A stretch of 15,305 bases of DNA from assembly GCA_017885385.1 (NCBI GenBank), contig JAFNGF010000160.1, forward strand, positions 1 to 15,305, read 5' to 3'. Position numbers and translations under genes: made by a program. Positions 5,208-12,265 of the stretch are shown here, piece by piece. The notes under the pieces are model-generated. The model searched no databases. It saw only the letters and a program-made list of their open reading frames with translations, and had not been told where the DNA came from. Source of the DNA: Planctomycetota bacterium (GTDB taxonomy: Bacteria; Planctomycetota; Phycisphaerae; Sedimentisphaerales; Anaerobacaceae). Numbering within the stretch: position 1 is the stretch's first letter; every line of letters begins with the position of its first letter.

Positions 5208-6907
5208 GCGGCGGCCTTACTCTTGCGAGCAAAGTGTACAACCAACACAAGCCCTACAAAGGCAGCTATTATCGCGATGCTCCAGGTTTTCATCCAAGCC
5301 CAGAGACTCCACATACTGATAAATGTTGCCACGGTGGTTGCCAGGGCCATAAGGACGTTCCAGATAATGCGTCTGCCGCCCCGGGGCATATTGTCGCCGA
5401 GCGTGCTTTTTTGGTTCATAAGGATAAAAAAGGTAAAGTATGCAATCGGCAGCAATATGGAGCAGAAAGCCGAGGTCGGCATTGCCAGCCAGGGCGCCGG
5501 CTGCTCCCAGAAGATAGCGCCCAAAGCACCGACCGAGACGATCAGAGCGCCAATCCGCTGGGTCCAGCCCGTTGGTGGCCTACCCAGCAGCTCGCACAGG
5601 CAAAGCCCGTTGATTGTCATTAGCACCGTTGCGGCGCTTAGGCCCAGTCCCATCACGCCGAGGCCAAAGAGGTATTGTGCAACTGCTTTACCCGTAAGAG
5701 GCGCCAATGTCTCCGCCAGGTTGATGTTATCCCGCTTGACAAGCATTGCGGCCATTTTCTTGTCGGCGTATGGCAGTGCCTCGGTACGTTGCTGCAACTG
5801 CTCGGCTGAAAGTTTGGCTACCGTATCATTACCTATTTCGAACGCCAGCCGCCGCTTAAGCAGCGCGTTGTAGGGCCCGACAAGATTGTCGGCAGGCTCG
5901 ATCCACTCGCGGATTCCACGCCGCTCGTCAGGCACGAAACCCGGCTCCGGCACGGTGTAGAATCGCGAAGCCGACGCCATGACGACAAAGCCGGTTGCAA
6001 GAACAAACGGTATGAATAGACCTGTCGAAAGGTCGAAGATTCCCAGCCCTCGGAAGTCCTTGTTCCAGCCCCGCCGCAGCATCGAGTATGGAAATAGAAA
6101 CGTCATATTGACGCCTACCGTTGCAGCCGATGCGGCTATCATGGCGGCACTCTGCTGGTTGACGATCAGGCCCGACCAGAACTGGCGACAATTCTCGGCA
6201 ACGGCCGCAAGATAGGGGGTAAATCCCTCTGCGGGTCTGAAAAAGAACCGCGGGTCAGGTATAAGTCCTGCCAGAACCTTGCCCCAGTTCATGCCGCCCT
6301 TGAAAGCCAGCCTCAGGATGACGGCAAAGAAACACAATACGATCATGCTGACAGCGGCCTTTATGATTACCTCGAATATTCTGACGCCCCGGGCGCCGGC
6401 GCCGTAGAACATCGTCACAGTGATACAGATTGCAAGAAGGAAGCAGACAACCAGTATCCTGCCCCAAGGGTCCGGCAAAACTTGCGGCCCGACCAGGTTG
6501 GGCAGAAGATTCTGCTGAATTGCACGAGTTGCCAGAGTAAACTGCGGCAGAGACCAAACGAGGTTAGCGGCCATAGTTGCAAACAGCCAGCCCCATCCGA
6601 GCACCGGACTGACCTGTGTATTTATGGTTCTCAGCGGTCGCTCGCCCGTGGAAAGAGTTACATAAGCGATTGCCGAAAGCATGACGATACCCAGAATCAT
6701 GTACAGCGGCTGCAGCCATAAAAAAGTAAAGCCGGATAATATGCCCAGGTATAGACTCGATGAGAATGACGCCCCGCCGATGGTGATGCCGCTCTGGAGC
6801 CAGCCGGGCCCTGACAGCTTGAGATAAGTCCTGAAAAGCGATGCATAACCTTTCTGCCGGGCAGCCAATATCAGCTGGCGTTCTTTTTCAGTGCGGTTCT
6901 CAGCCAT
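5204..6907 (-). CDS. Divergent NRAMP-like multipass membrane transporter
   Basis: 567 residues from MAENRTEKERQ; GGGGAG and GAGG precede the ATG at 6907. The in-frame ATG at 7006 lies inside the previous gene and is rejected. At least ten hydrophobic segments are visible. YLKLSGPGWLQSG (about 28-40) matches the start of NRAMP TM1, and AATVGVNMTFLFPYSML (about 261-277) aligns with NRAMP TM6. The metal-binding DPGN of TM1 reads GGAS here, and the TM6 Met-Pro-His is absent. An extra soluble stretch of about 100 residues (Pro/Glu-rich, then helical with KRR and QLQQR) follows TM7. The C-terminus is basic (HFARKSKAAA). This is probably an APC-superfamily symporter related to NRAMP, but divalent metal transport should not be assumed. 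It sits between two UroD-like genes: 26 nt after one stop and overlapping the next start. Confidence 0.75.
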   Translation of the reverse strand: MAENRTEKERQLILAARQKGYASLFRTYLKLSGPGWLQSGITIGGASFSSSLYLGILSGFTFLWLQPLYMILGIVMLSAIAYVTLSTGERPLRTINTQVSPVLGWGWLFATMAANLVWSLPQFTLATRAIQQNLLPNLVGPQVLPDPWGRILVVCFLLAICITVTMFYGAGARGVRIFEVIIKAAVSMIVLCFFAVILRLAFKGGMNWGKVLAGLIPDPRFFFRPAEGFTPYLAAVAENCRQFWSGLIVNQQSAAMIAASAATVGVNMTFLFPYSMLRRGWNKDFRGLGIFDLSTGLFIPFVLATGFVVMASASRFYTVPEPGFVPDERRGIREWIEPADNLVGPYNALLKRRLAFEIGNDTVAKLSAEQLQQRTEALPYADKKMAAMLVKRDNINLAETLAPLTGKAVAQYLFGLGVMGLGLSAATVLMTINGLCLCELLGRPPTGWTQRIGALIVSVGALGAIFWEQPAPWLAMPTSAFCSILLPIAYFTFFILMNQKSTLGDNMPRGGRRIIWNVLMALATTVATFISMWSLWAWMKTWSIAIIAAFVGLVLVVHFARKSKAAA

Positions 6908-6933
6908 ACCTCTGTCTCCCCTCTGGAATACTC

Positions 6934-7902
6934 TTACGTGGTCTTCGACAAAATATACTCTCGTGTTTTGATTACGATTTCCGGGTCTGTTTCGTACGGC
7001 AGACATCCCGTTCCCAGGCAGACTTTTTTTCTGTTTTCAGCCAGTGCCAGGACTCTGTCAACTTCCTCTCGGACGGCCTGGAGATTCCCGGCAGTCATTG
7101 GCCGGGGGTCCATATTGATTCTAACCATCACATCAGGATGCGATCTGATTTTTTCCATAAACACTCGCTGGTCGGTTTCCGCCGGGCAGCAAACGTACCC
7201 GGTTCCCGTTTCCAGCATCGCTTCAAGAATTGGGGCGGTATTGCCGCCAATGATGCAGGGCACCGGGTGACCGACAACGGCGCCGGTCTTTTCCATTATT
7301 TCTTTTAGAGCCGGCAGCTCGACGTCCCTGAACTGGGCAGGCGACAACAAAGGCGGCGTCGCCGCTGATTCAAAAAACGCTATATCCAGGCCATTGTCGA
7401 CAACTTCCTGGGCAAACCGCACCTGGCCGGTCACCAAATGCAGCAGAGTTTCGGTAACCATATTCGGCCTGGCCATAACCTGACAAAGTAGAGCCTCAAA
7501 CCCCATTAAATTGGCCGCTATCGAAAAAGGGCCGCCCAAAGGTATCCTTACATCGGCGTCAGGACATTGCCCGGCGACCCGCTTGGCGGCCTGTATAACC
7601 ATCGGAATTCGGCCATCTTTTTTCGGGTTGAGCGGCTTTAGCTCCAGTAATTCCTCCAGCGTAGAATAGCTGTGCCTGGAAATGGCAGGGATTCCGTTGC
7701 CGCTGGGTCTATCAACAGGCGCACCGTATGCCTCAGCCTCCAGATTATAAATATCTATGCCGACCACTACAGGGCGATGCTTGTACAGGCGAAACGCTTC
7801 TATGTTACCTTGAGCCAGAAGCTGCGGGCTTCGCGACACCTCCCAGGGATTTTTATTAATCACTCTGGCCGCGTGCTCATATACCGAAGGTGAGAACTCC
7901 AT
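6934..7902 (-). CDS. UroD/MtaA-superfamily methyltransferase-like protein, first copy
   Basis: 322 residues from MEFSPSVYEHAARVINKNPW. The ATG (7902-7900) shares one base with the TAA of the oxidoreductase gene (TAATG), which argues for this start over the ATG at 7980. Superfamily motifs are GIDIYNLEAEAYG (about 48-60), IPLGGPFSIAANLMG (about 120-134), HPVPCIIGGNTAPIL (His about 212, Cys about 216) and GTGCLPYETDPEIV (Cys about 300). His, Cys and a late Cys are the positions used for zinc in MtaA/CmuA-type methyltransferases, which activate a thiol acceptor for a methyl group delivered by a corrinoid protein. No corrinoid protein gene lies in the window, so methyl transfer is a family inference. 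Spacing suggests co-expression with both flanking genes. Confidence 0.83.
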   Translation of the reverse strand: MEFSPSVYEHAARVINKNPWEVSRSPQLLAQGNIEAFRLYKHRPVVVGIDIYNLEAEAYGAPVDRPSGNGIPAISRHSYSTLEELLELKPLNPKKDGRIPMVIQAAKRVAGQCPDADVRIPLGGPFSIAANLMGFEALLCQVMARPNMVTETLLHLVTGQVRFAQEVVDNGLDIAFFESAATPPLLSPAQFRDVELPALKEIMEKTGAVVGHPVPCIIGGNTAPILEAMLETGTGYVCCPAETDQRVFMEKIRSHPDVMVRINMDPRPMTAGNLQAVREEVDRVLALAENRKKVCLGTGCLPYETDPEIVIKTREYILSKTT

Positions 7903-9086
7903 TAGCACTGATCCTTGATAGGCACCTCGGCCCCTTTCTTTTCCGCCGATACGTACGCGCTGTATATTGTCGAGATACAATCCGCTGCCAGGCTGCTGCT
8001 ACTTTCAACCGGCTCGCCGTATGCTATGGTCCGGTAGAACGCCTCCATCTCCTGGGGATACCCGGTGAACCAGTCCTCATCGGGCGACGGGTTCGACCAG
8101 CCTTGTTTTGTGCCGGTTTTTTCCACCACATAGATATCCTTAAAGTAATCGTCCACCGGATTGTAGGTCTGCATTGCGGTATTAGGATTGATGTTGCAGA
8201 AAGTCCGATGGTTGTTCGCGGCGACCTCAAGCCAGTTGTGGACGCCGCCCAGGATGATATCAGAGGCGAATATATCCGCAATGGTGCCATCGTCAAAGAC
8301 AACGTGCATAACGGAGAAATCTTCGATGTCGTGGTAGTCGGCCCGGATATGTCCCTTATCCTGGAACGTCTTCAGTCTGGTCAGCGCATGCGTGCGGGCG
8401 GATACGGCTTTGGGGCGGATCGGGCTGCCGTTTCTGCTGATGCCCTCCACTCGCTTAAGATAAAGTGCACCGGTTAGCGGATGGCAGCCCTTACCGATCA
8501 TCGAGCCGCCCCCGGAGAACTTCCAGAATCCGTACGTGGCTGCATGTGAACCGCTATGCGCCTCTTCGCCGCGCATCCAGAGGATTTGTGCGCCGGTCTT
8601 TTCGATAATCTGGCGCTCCTTCTGAATCGAAGGGGCGTAAACCCAGTTCTCAGCGTAAAGAATTTTGCCCTTGCTTTTTTTCTCAGCCTGCAGCATCCGT
8701 TTGACGCTCGCCAGGGCCTGATCGAGAGCCTGCTGCTTAGGGAAGGTATCGCCATTGAAATCTTCCGAGCCGTCGCCGAAATATCCGGTGAGCGGTTTTT
8801 CTACGATGGCAAACTTATCCTTTTTAAGTGCCGCTACTGCGATTTGCTCGTGAACGACCGGCGGCGTGCAGACGTGAATCACATCGACCTTATCGACGAG
8901 CTTTTCCAGACTATCGTAGCAGCGGATGTCCCGCTCTTTCGCGTATGATGCCGCCTGTTCGGCGTCAATCGCGTAGACGCCCTCGATTTCTATGGCAGCG
9001 CCGGCGACCCGGTTGATACACTCGAAGTGAAATCTCGCAGCAAAGCCTGCTCCGACAATTCCCGTGCGAATCGTTTTCCTTTTCAT
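7902..9086 (-). CDS. Gfo/Idh/MocA-family NAD(P)-dependent oxidoreductase
   Basis: 394 residues from MKRKTIRTGIVGAGFAARFH. The Rossmann motif GAGFAA is at residues 12-17, CTPP at about 73-76, and EKP (the catalytic lysine of the family) at 96-98. WKFSGGGSMIGKGCHPLTGA in the C-terminal half corresponds to the family's GGG-x(n)-G-x-H substrate-site motif. AAGGA with an 8-nt spacer supports ATG 9086. The frame stays open to 9245, but that extension reads through intergenic repeats and is rejected. The family oxidises or reduces sugars, inositols and related polyols with NAD(P). It is the first gene of the operon and may be read through from the carboxykinase gene 119 bp upstream, although a terminator-like repeat lies between. 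Substrate unknown. Confidence 0.88.
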   Translation of the reverse strand: MKRKTIRTGIVGAGFAARFHFECINRVAGAAIEIEGVYAIDAEQAASYAKERDIRCYDSLEKLVDKVDVIHVCTPPVVHEQIAVAALKKDKFAIVEKPLTGYFGDGSEDFNGDTFPKQQALDQALASVKRMLQAEKKSKGKILYAENWVYAPSIQKERQIIEKTGAQILWMRGEEAHSGSHAATYGFWKFSGGGSMIGKGCHPLTGALYLKRVEGISRNGSPIRPKAVSARTHALTRLKTFQDKGHIRADYHDIEDFSVMHVVFDDGTIADIFASDIILGGVHNWLEVAANNHRTFCNINPNTAMQTYNPVDDYFKDIYVVEKTGTKQGWSNPSPDEDWFTGYPQEMEAFYRTIAYGEPVESSSSLAADCISTIYSAYVSAEKKGAEVPIKDQC

Positions 9087-9104
9087 TTGCGTCATCCTTT
9101 CGCC

Positions 9105-9120
9105 GGGGTTAGAAAACCCC
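9105..9120 (-). promoter_or_regulatory. Small hairpin next to the oxidoreductase ribosome site
   Basis: Minus-strand GGGGTT-TTCT-AACCCC forms a 6-bp stem, 18 nt before the start codon. Its minus-strand GGGG (9120-9117) is also one arm of the larger hairpin at 9117-9160, so the two stems exclude each other. Confidence 0.4.
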
Positions 9121-9170
9121 GCAATAAACCTGTCCTGAGCTAAGTCGAAGGATTGCGGGGCTAAACCCGT
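9117..9170 (-). repeat. Palindromic repeat / terminator-like hairpin before the operon
   Basis: On the minus strand, CCCCGCAAT (9160-9152) pairs with ATTGCGGGG (9125-9117) around a 26-nt loop that holds a TCCTGAGC...GTCGAAGGA dispersed repeat, and TTTTCT follows. It looks like a rho-independent terminator for the carboxykinase transcript or an attenuator of the downstream operon. The unit of about 50 bp recurs at 12266-12316 with roughly 80% identity by eye. Confidence 0.55.
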
Positions 9171-9205
9171 CTCGAGCCGGGTCGAGAGATATTTAACCGC
9201 TGGTT

Positions 9206-10975
9206 TCACCGCAGATTCGTGCCTAATGATTTGTACTGCTGCCAAATCTCAGAAGGCATGTGCCGGCCAAATTGGCTAAAAAATGTCTCTATATCCTGCA
9301 ATTCCGCCTGCCAGGCCTGCGGGTCAATTTCAAACAGCTTCTCCAAGTTTCCTTTAGCGATATTTAGCCCTTCAAGTTCTAAATCTTTTATGTGCGGAAT
9401 TAGCCCGATGGGCGTCTGCTGTGCGCCGACTCGGCCATTTACCCTGTCTATTATCCATTTCAGCACCCTGATATTTTCGCCGAACCCGGGCCAGATGAAC
9501 CTGCCATCGTCGTCTACCCTGAACCAGTTCACCGCGAATATCTTGGGCGGCTGGGTTAGTTTCCTGCTGATGTTGAGCCAGTGCCCGAAATAGTCGCCCA
9601 TATTGTAGCCGCAGAAAGGAGTCATCGCCATCGGCTCTCTTCGCAGCACTCCGACCTGATGGGCGGCGGCAGCGGTGGTCTCCGAGCCGGTCCTTGCCCC
9701 CAGGAATACGCCGTGCTGCCAATCATAAGCCTCTGTGACCAGAGGTATCAGCTGCGTACGCCTACCTCCTAAAAGTATTGCTGAGATTGGCACGCCGTTG
9801 GGATTGTCGAATTCCTTCGAGAGCGTGGGCGAATTATATATGGACACGGTAAAGCGAGAATTAGGATGTGCCGCTTTGGTGTCGAGCGAGCTGTTCCAGG
9901 ATTTGCCCTGCCAGTCAACTACATTCTTAGGCACCGGGCCATCCATTCCCTCCCACCACGGCTCATTCGCGTCAACATCGAGAGCCGTATTGGTAAAGAG
10001 AGTCGGATAGAAGCCGGCGGTTTTTAACGTCCGCACCATATTGGGGTTGGTCTTCATAGATGTCCCCGGCGCCACCCCAAAAAGCCCAACCTCCGGGTTG
10101 ATCGCATAAAGCCTGCCGTCCGGCCCAATATTTAGCCAGGCAATGTCATCGCCCAACGTCCATACTTTATAGCCGGGCAGCGTCGATTGGAGCATTGCCA
10201 GATTTGTTTTGCCGCAGGCCGAGGGCAATGCCGCTGTGACATAAGTTATTTTGCCCTGGGGGTCCTCGATGCCTATGATGACCATGTGCTCAGCCAGCCA
10301 GCCTTCCTGGTATCCCAGCCACGATGCAATCCTTAGCGAAAAGCATTTTTTGCCGAGGAGTGCATTTCCGCCGTAGCCGGAGCCTATACTCCAGACAAGA
10401 TTTTCGTCAGGAAAGTGCATAATGAAACGCCTGTTTACGTCGAAATCGCCCAAGGAATGAATTCCTCTTACAAAGTCGTCGCGGGCCCCGATTTGTTCGA
10501 CAACTTTTTTGCCCATTCTGGTCATTATTCTCATACTGACGGCTACGTAGCTGACGTCGGTGAGCTGTACACAAGCCTTGGCATAAGGCGAATCAGGATG
10601 TCCCATCATATAAGGCAGGACGTACATAGTTCTGCCGCGCATACAGCCATCGGTCAGTTTGGTAAGTTTTTCCTTCGCCTGTTTTGTGTCCATCCAGTTG
10701 TTGTTCGGGCCGGATGTCTCCTTGTCAGCCTGGCAGACAAAGGTCAATTGCTCGGTTCGGGCGACATCTGTTGGGTGACTTCTGTGCAGATAGGAATTGG
10801 GCCAATTTTTATGACTAAGCTCGTGGAAAACATTGTGCTGCTCAATCTTCTCCTTTTTCATTCCTATCTCGATGAGCCGATGCGCCTCCAGCTCTGAGCC
10901 GTCGCACCAGTAGATATCGTTGGGCTTAGTAAGTTTTGCCTGTTGCTGGACCCATTTTTCAAGCGGCGTGCTCAC
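9206..10975 (-). CDS. pckG: Phosphoenolpyruvate carboxykinase (GTP)
   Basis: 589 residues, close to the normal length of the GTP-dependent class. The start is GTG (10975-10973), preceded by AGGAGG with a 9-nt spacer. Motifs in order: CMRGRTMYVLPYMMGHP (about 111-127), SGYGGNALLGKKCFSLRI (about 199-216), the P-loop PSACGKTN (251-258; the Cys is typical of the GTP class and absent from the ATP class), GDDIAW (275-280, metal binding), KTNPN, WPGFGENIRVLKWI. It interconverts oxaloacetate + GTP and PEP + CO2 + GDP in the cytosol; in anaerobes it may work toward oxaloacetate. It has its own promoter and a 105-nt leader with a hairpin and a palindrome. All expected residues are present. Confidence 0.97.
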   Translation of the reverse strand: MSTPLEKWVQQQAKLTKPNDIYWCDGSELEAHRLIEIGMKKEKIEQHNVFHELSHKNWPNSYLHRSHPTDVARTEQLTFVCQADKETSGPNNNWMDTKQAKEKLTKLTDGCMRGRTMYVLPYMMGHPDSPYAKACVQLTDVSYVAVSMRIMTRMGKKVVEQIGARDDFVRGIHSLGDFDVNRRFIMHFPDENLVWSIGSGYGGNALLGKKCFSLRIASWLGYQEGWLAEHMVIIGIEDPQGKITYVTAALPSACGKTNLAMLQSTLPGYKVWTLGDDIAWLNIGPDGRLYAINPEVGLFGVAPGTSMKTNPNMVRTLKTAGFYPTLFTNTALDVDANEPWWEGMDGPVPKNVVDWQGKSWNSSLDTKAAHPNSRFTVSIYNSPTLSKEFDNPNGVPISAILLGGRRTQLIPLVTEAYDWQHGVFLGARTGSETTAAAAHQVGVLRREPMAMTPFCGYNMGDYFGHWLNISRKLTQPPKIFAVNWFRVDDDGRFIWPGFGENIRVLKWIIDRVNGRVGAQQTPIGLIPHIKDLELEGLNIAKGNLEKLFEIDPQAWQAELQDIETFFSQFGRHMPSEIWQQYKSLGTNLR

Positions 10976-11036
10976 AGTTTTTATCCTCCTGTTAAGTTAA
11001 TGCCGAAAAGCAACGCAAATCCGCGGTAAAACCACA

Positions 11037-11069
11037 GGCTAAATATTTAGCCCCGCGTTTCACGCGGGG
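11037..11069 (-). repeat. Palindrome and hairpin in the pckG leader
   Basis: GGCTAAATATTTAGCC (11037-11052) is a perfect 16-bp palindrome. It abuts and shares two bases with CCCCGCGT-TTC-ACGCGGGG (11051-11069), an 8-bp GC-rich stem. Both lie in the transcribed leader between the predicted promoter (11088-11116) and the GTG start. Possible roles are an operator, a leader-RNA switch, or just another dispersed repeat; no U-tract follows on the minus strand. Confidence 0.55.
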
Positions 11070-11087
11070 TTTCTAAAAAGCCGCAGG

Positions 11088-11116
11088 ATTTTAACTGCCC
11101 GGCCCGACGAAGTCAA
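11088..11116 (-). promoter_or_regulatory. pckG: Sigma70-type promoter of pckG
   Basis: On the minus strand, -35 TTGACT (11116-11111), a 17-nt spacer and -10 TAAAAT (11093-11088). The start would be near 11081, 105 nt before the GTG. It begins only 25 nt downstream of the protease gene stop, so pckG is probably transcribed on its own. Confidence 0.6.
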
Positions 11117-11140
11117 CTGCAATCAGCATTCGCCGCCGCG

Positions 11141-11914
11141 TTAGCAGCCGCTGCCGGACATCTTTGAGACAACTACAACCTCGATGGTCGCAATTAGGTT
11201 CTGCAGCGCGTGCATGACGATAGGCGGATAGATTGAATTGCTTCTAAGCCGGGCCAACCCCAGCAGCAAGCCGCCCGCAAAAAGCCCGGCTATGCCGTAA
11301 ATATCGTATTGAAGGTGCATAACCGACCAGGCCAGCGCGGTTATGATTATTGCTCCGGCGGGTCCCAGCTTTGAGCTCTCGATGCCTTTGAATAAAAAGC
11401 CGCGAAAAAATATCTCCTCGGCCAGGGGCGCCATCACCATCAAAGCCAGCCAGAGTAAAGGTAGAGAATACGCCGTCCTGTACGCGGCGAGCATAAAGTC
11501 TGGCACAATCGGCCGACCCAGCAGGAAAATCAGAGTGTCGTGACATATCACAAATAGCGCAACAACCAGCGACCATTTGCCGAGCTCTCTCCACCCGACC
11601 CGATGCAAACATAAGTATTGCTTAACGGTGATCGTCTTGCGAATCTTGGCGAATAATGCCGTCAAGGCGATTACAAATGGATTAGATACGCAAGTTGCCG
11701 CCGCCAGGCAAAAGCCGTTTGATTCTATGCTGTCAACAAGCCTGGCAAAGTCGAAGTTGGCGTCCCGCAGTTTCGCAGCCACGATAAAGACTACCACCAC
11801 GATTGTCTGGATTAAAAGGTAAGTGACACCGATAACCAGCGAAAATCCTATGGTGGCCCAAAAACCCCACGGGGCCGCCGTCTGATTATCTTGATGTTCG
11901 TATTCTTGATCCAT
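11141..11914 (-). CDS. CPBP-family intramembrane glutamic endopeptidase
   Basis: 257 residues from MDQEYEHQDNQ, with GGAG about 9 nt before the ATG. Six to eight hydrophobic segments are present. The CPBP (CAAX protease/bacteriocin-processing) signature is complete: LAEEIFFRG (EE at 166-167, Arg 171), WSVMH (His 200; Trp replaces the usual Phe of FxxxH) and HALQN (His 235, Asn 239). The N-terminal 15 residues are hydrophilic and acidic. Family members cleave membrane peptides or CAAX-like substrates, process or confer immunity to peptides, or act as accessory membrane proteins; nothing here indicates the substrate. It has its own promoter and is divergent from the WYL regulator. Confidence 0.88.
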   Translation of the reverse strand: MDQEYEHQDNQTAAPWGFWATIGFSLVIGVTYLLIQTIVVVVFIVAAKLRDANFDFARLVDSIESNGFCLAAATCVSNPFVIALTALFAKIRKTITVKQYLCLHRVGWRELGKWSLVVALFVICHDTLIFLLGRPIVPDFMLAAYRTAYSLPLLWLALMVMAPLAEEIFFRGFLFKGIESSKLGPAGAIIITALAWSVMHLQYDIYGIAGLFAGGLLLGLARLRSNSIYPPIVMHALQNLIATIEVVVVSKMSGSGC

Positions 11915-11971
11915 TGTCTGCCGCTCCAGCAGCGCTATAAGAACTTCCTCAGAAACGTTTTGTGAGCCAAC

Positions 11972-12000
11972 AATATCTTTTCAAAAGGGCTTTTTGTCAA
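11972..12000 (-). promoter_or_regulatory. Sigma70-type promoter of the CPBP protease gene
   Basis: On the minus strand, perfect -35 TTGACA (12000-11995), a 17-nt spacer and -10 GATATT (11977-11972). The start near 11965 gives a leader of about 50 nt. Its -35 lies 16 bp from the -35 of the divergent promoter. Confidence 0.55.
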
Positions 12001-12016
12001 ATGCCAAGTTGACGTT

Positions 12017-12045
12017 TTGACTGTATCGTCACGTCGGCATATAAT
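12017..12045 (+). promoter_or_regulatory. Sigma70-type promoter facing the WYL regulator
   Basis: -35 TTGACT (12017-12022), a 17-nt spacer and a perfect -10 TATAAT (12040-12045). The expected start is near 12052, leaving about 295 nt before the regulator's ATG at 12347. A 5'-proximal hairpin (GGCGG 12053-12057 with CCGCC 12082-12086, inner CACC/GGTG) would lie at the very start of the transcript. Confidence 0.6.
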
Positions 12046-12108
12046 CACGACGGGCGGCACCTTCAGGAGCCTGGTGTAAAACCGCCAAATAAACCCGCCC
12101 CTTCGGCA

Positions 12109-12154
12109 ATTCCTGCTTTCGCAGGAATGACGTCACCCCCGCGAAAGCGGGGGT
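12109..12154. repeat. Back-to-back palindromic repeats joined by TGACGTCA
   Basis: ATTCCTGC-TTTC-GCAGGAAT (12109-12128) is an 8-bp hairpin. ACCCCCGC-GAAA-GCGGGGGT (12135-12154) is another, with a GAAA loop. They lie head to head, sharing the perfect palindrome TGACGTCA (12128-12135). Hairpins with these loops recur widely in environmental genomes (general knowledge), so this is probably a repeat element rather than a gene-specific signal. Confidence 0.7.
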
Positions 12155-12163
12155 CAGGGCAGG

Positions 12164-12183
12164 CCCTTCGACACGCTCAGGGC
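12164..12183. repeat. Dispersed CCCTTCGACACGCTCAGGGC palindromic repeat
   Basis: An imperfect palindrome of the CCTTCGA-N-GCTCAGG type (inverted form CCTGAGC-N-TCGAAGG). Relatives in the window: 3250-3267, 9133-9152, 12236-12254, 12284-12303 and 13490-13510, all intergenic. Confidence 0.7.
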
Positions 12184-12235
12184 AAGCGCTGAACCGGGTC
12201 GCAGGATTTGCCGGCTGAATATTTACCCGCCAGCG

Positions 12236-12254
12236 CCTTCGACTTGCTCGGGGC
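12236..12254. repeat. Dispersed CCTTCGA-type palindromic repeat
   Basis: CCTTCGACTTGCTCGGGGC, a variant of the repeat at 12164-12183, 52 bp away, within the same intergenic cluster. Confidence 0.6.
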
Positions 12255-12265
12255 AGGCCGTATGG

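Noticed and set aside
6908..7006. Longer start for the NRAMP-like protein
   Set aside because: It would overlap the previous gene by 73 nt; ATG 6907 has GGGGAG and GAGG just upstream.
9087..9245. In-frame 53-residue extension of the oxidoreductase, overlapping the pckG end
   Set aside because: It runs through the palindromic repeats, has no ribosome site, and the Rossmann fold begins directly after ATG 9086, which has AAGGA 8 nt upstream.
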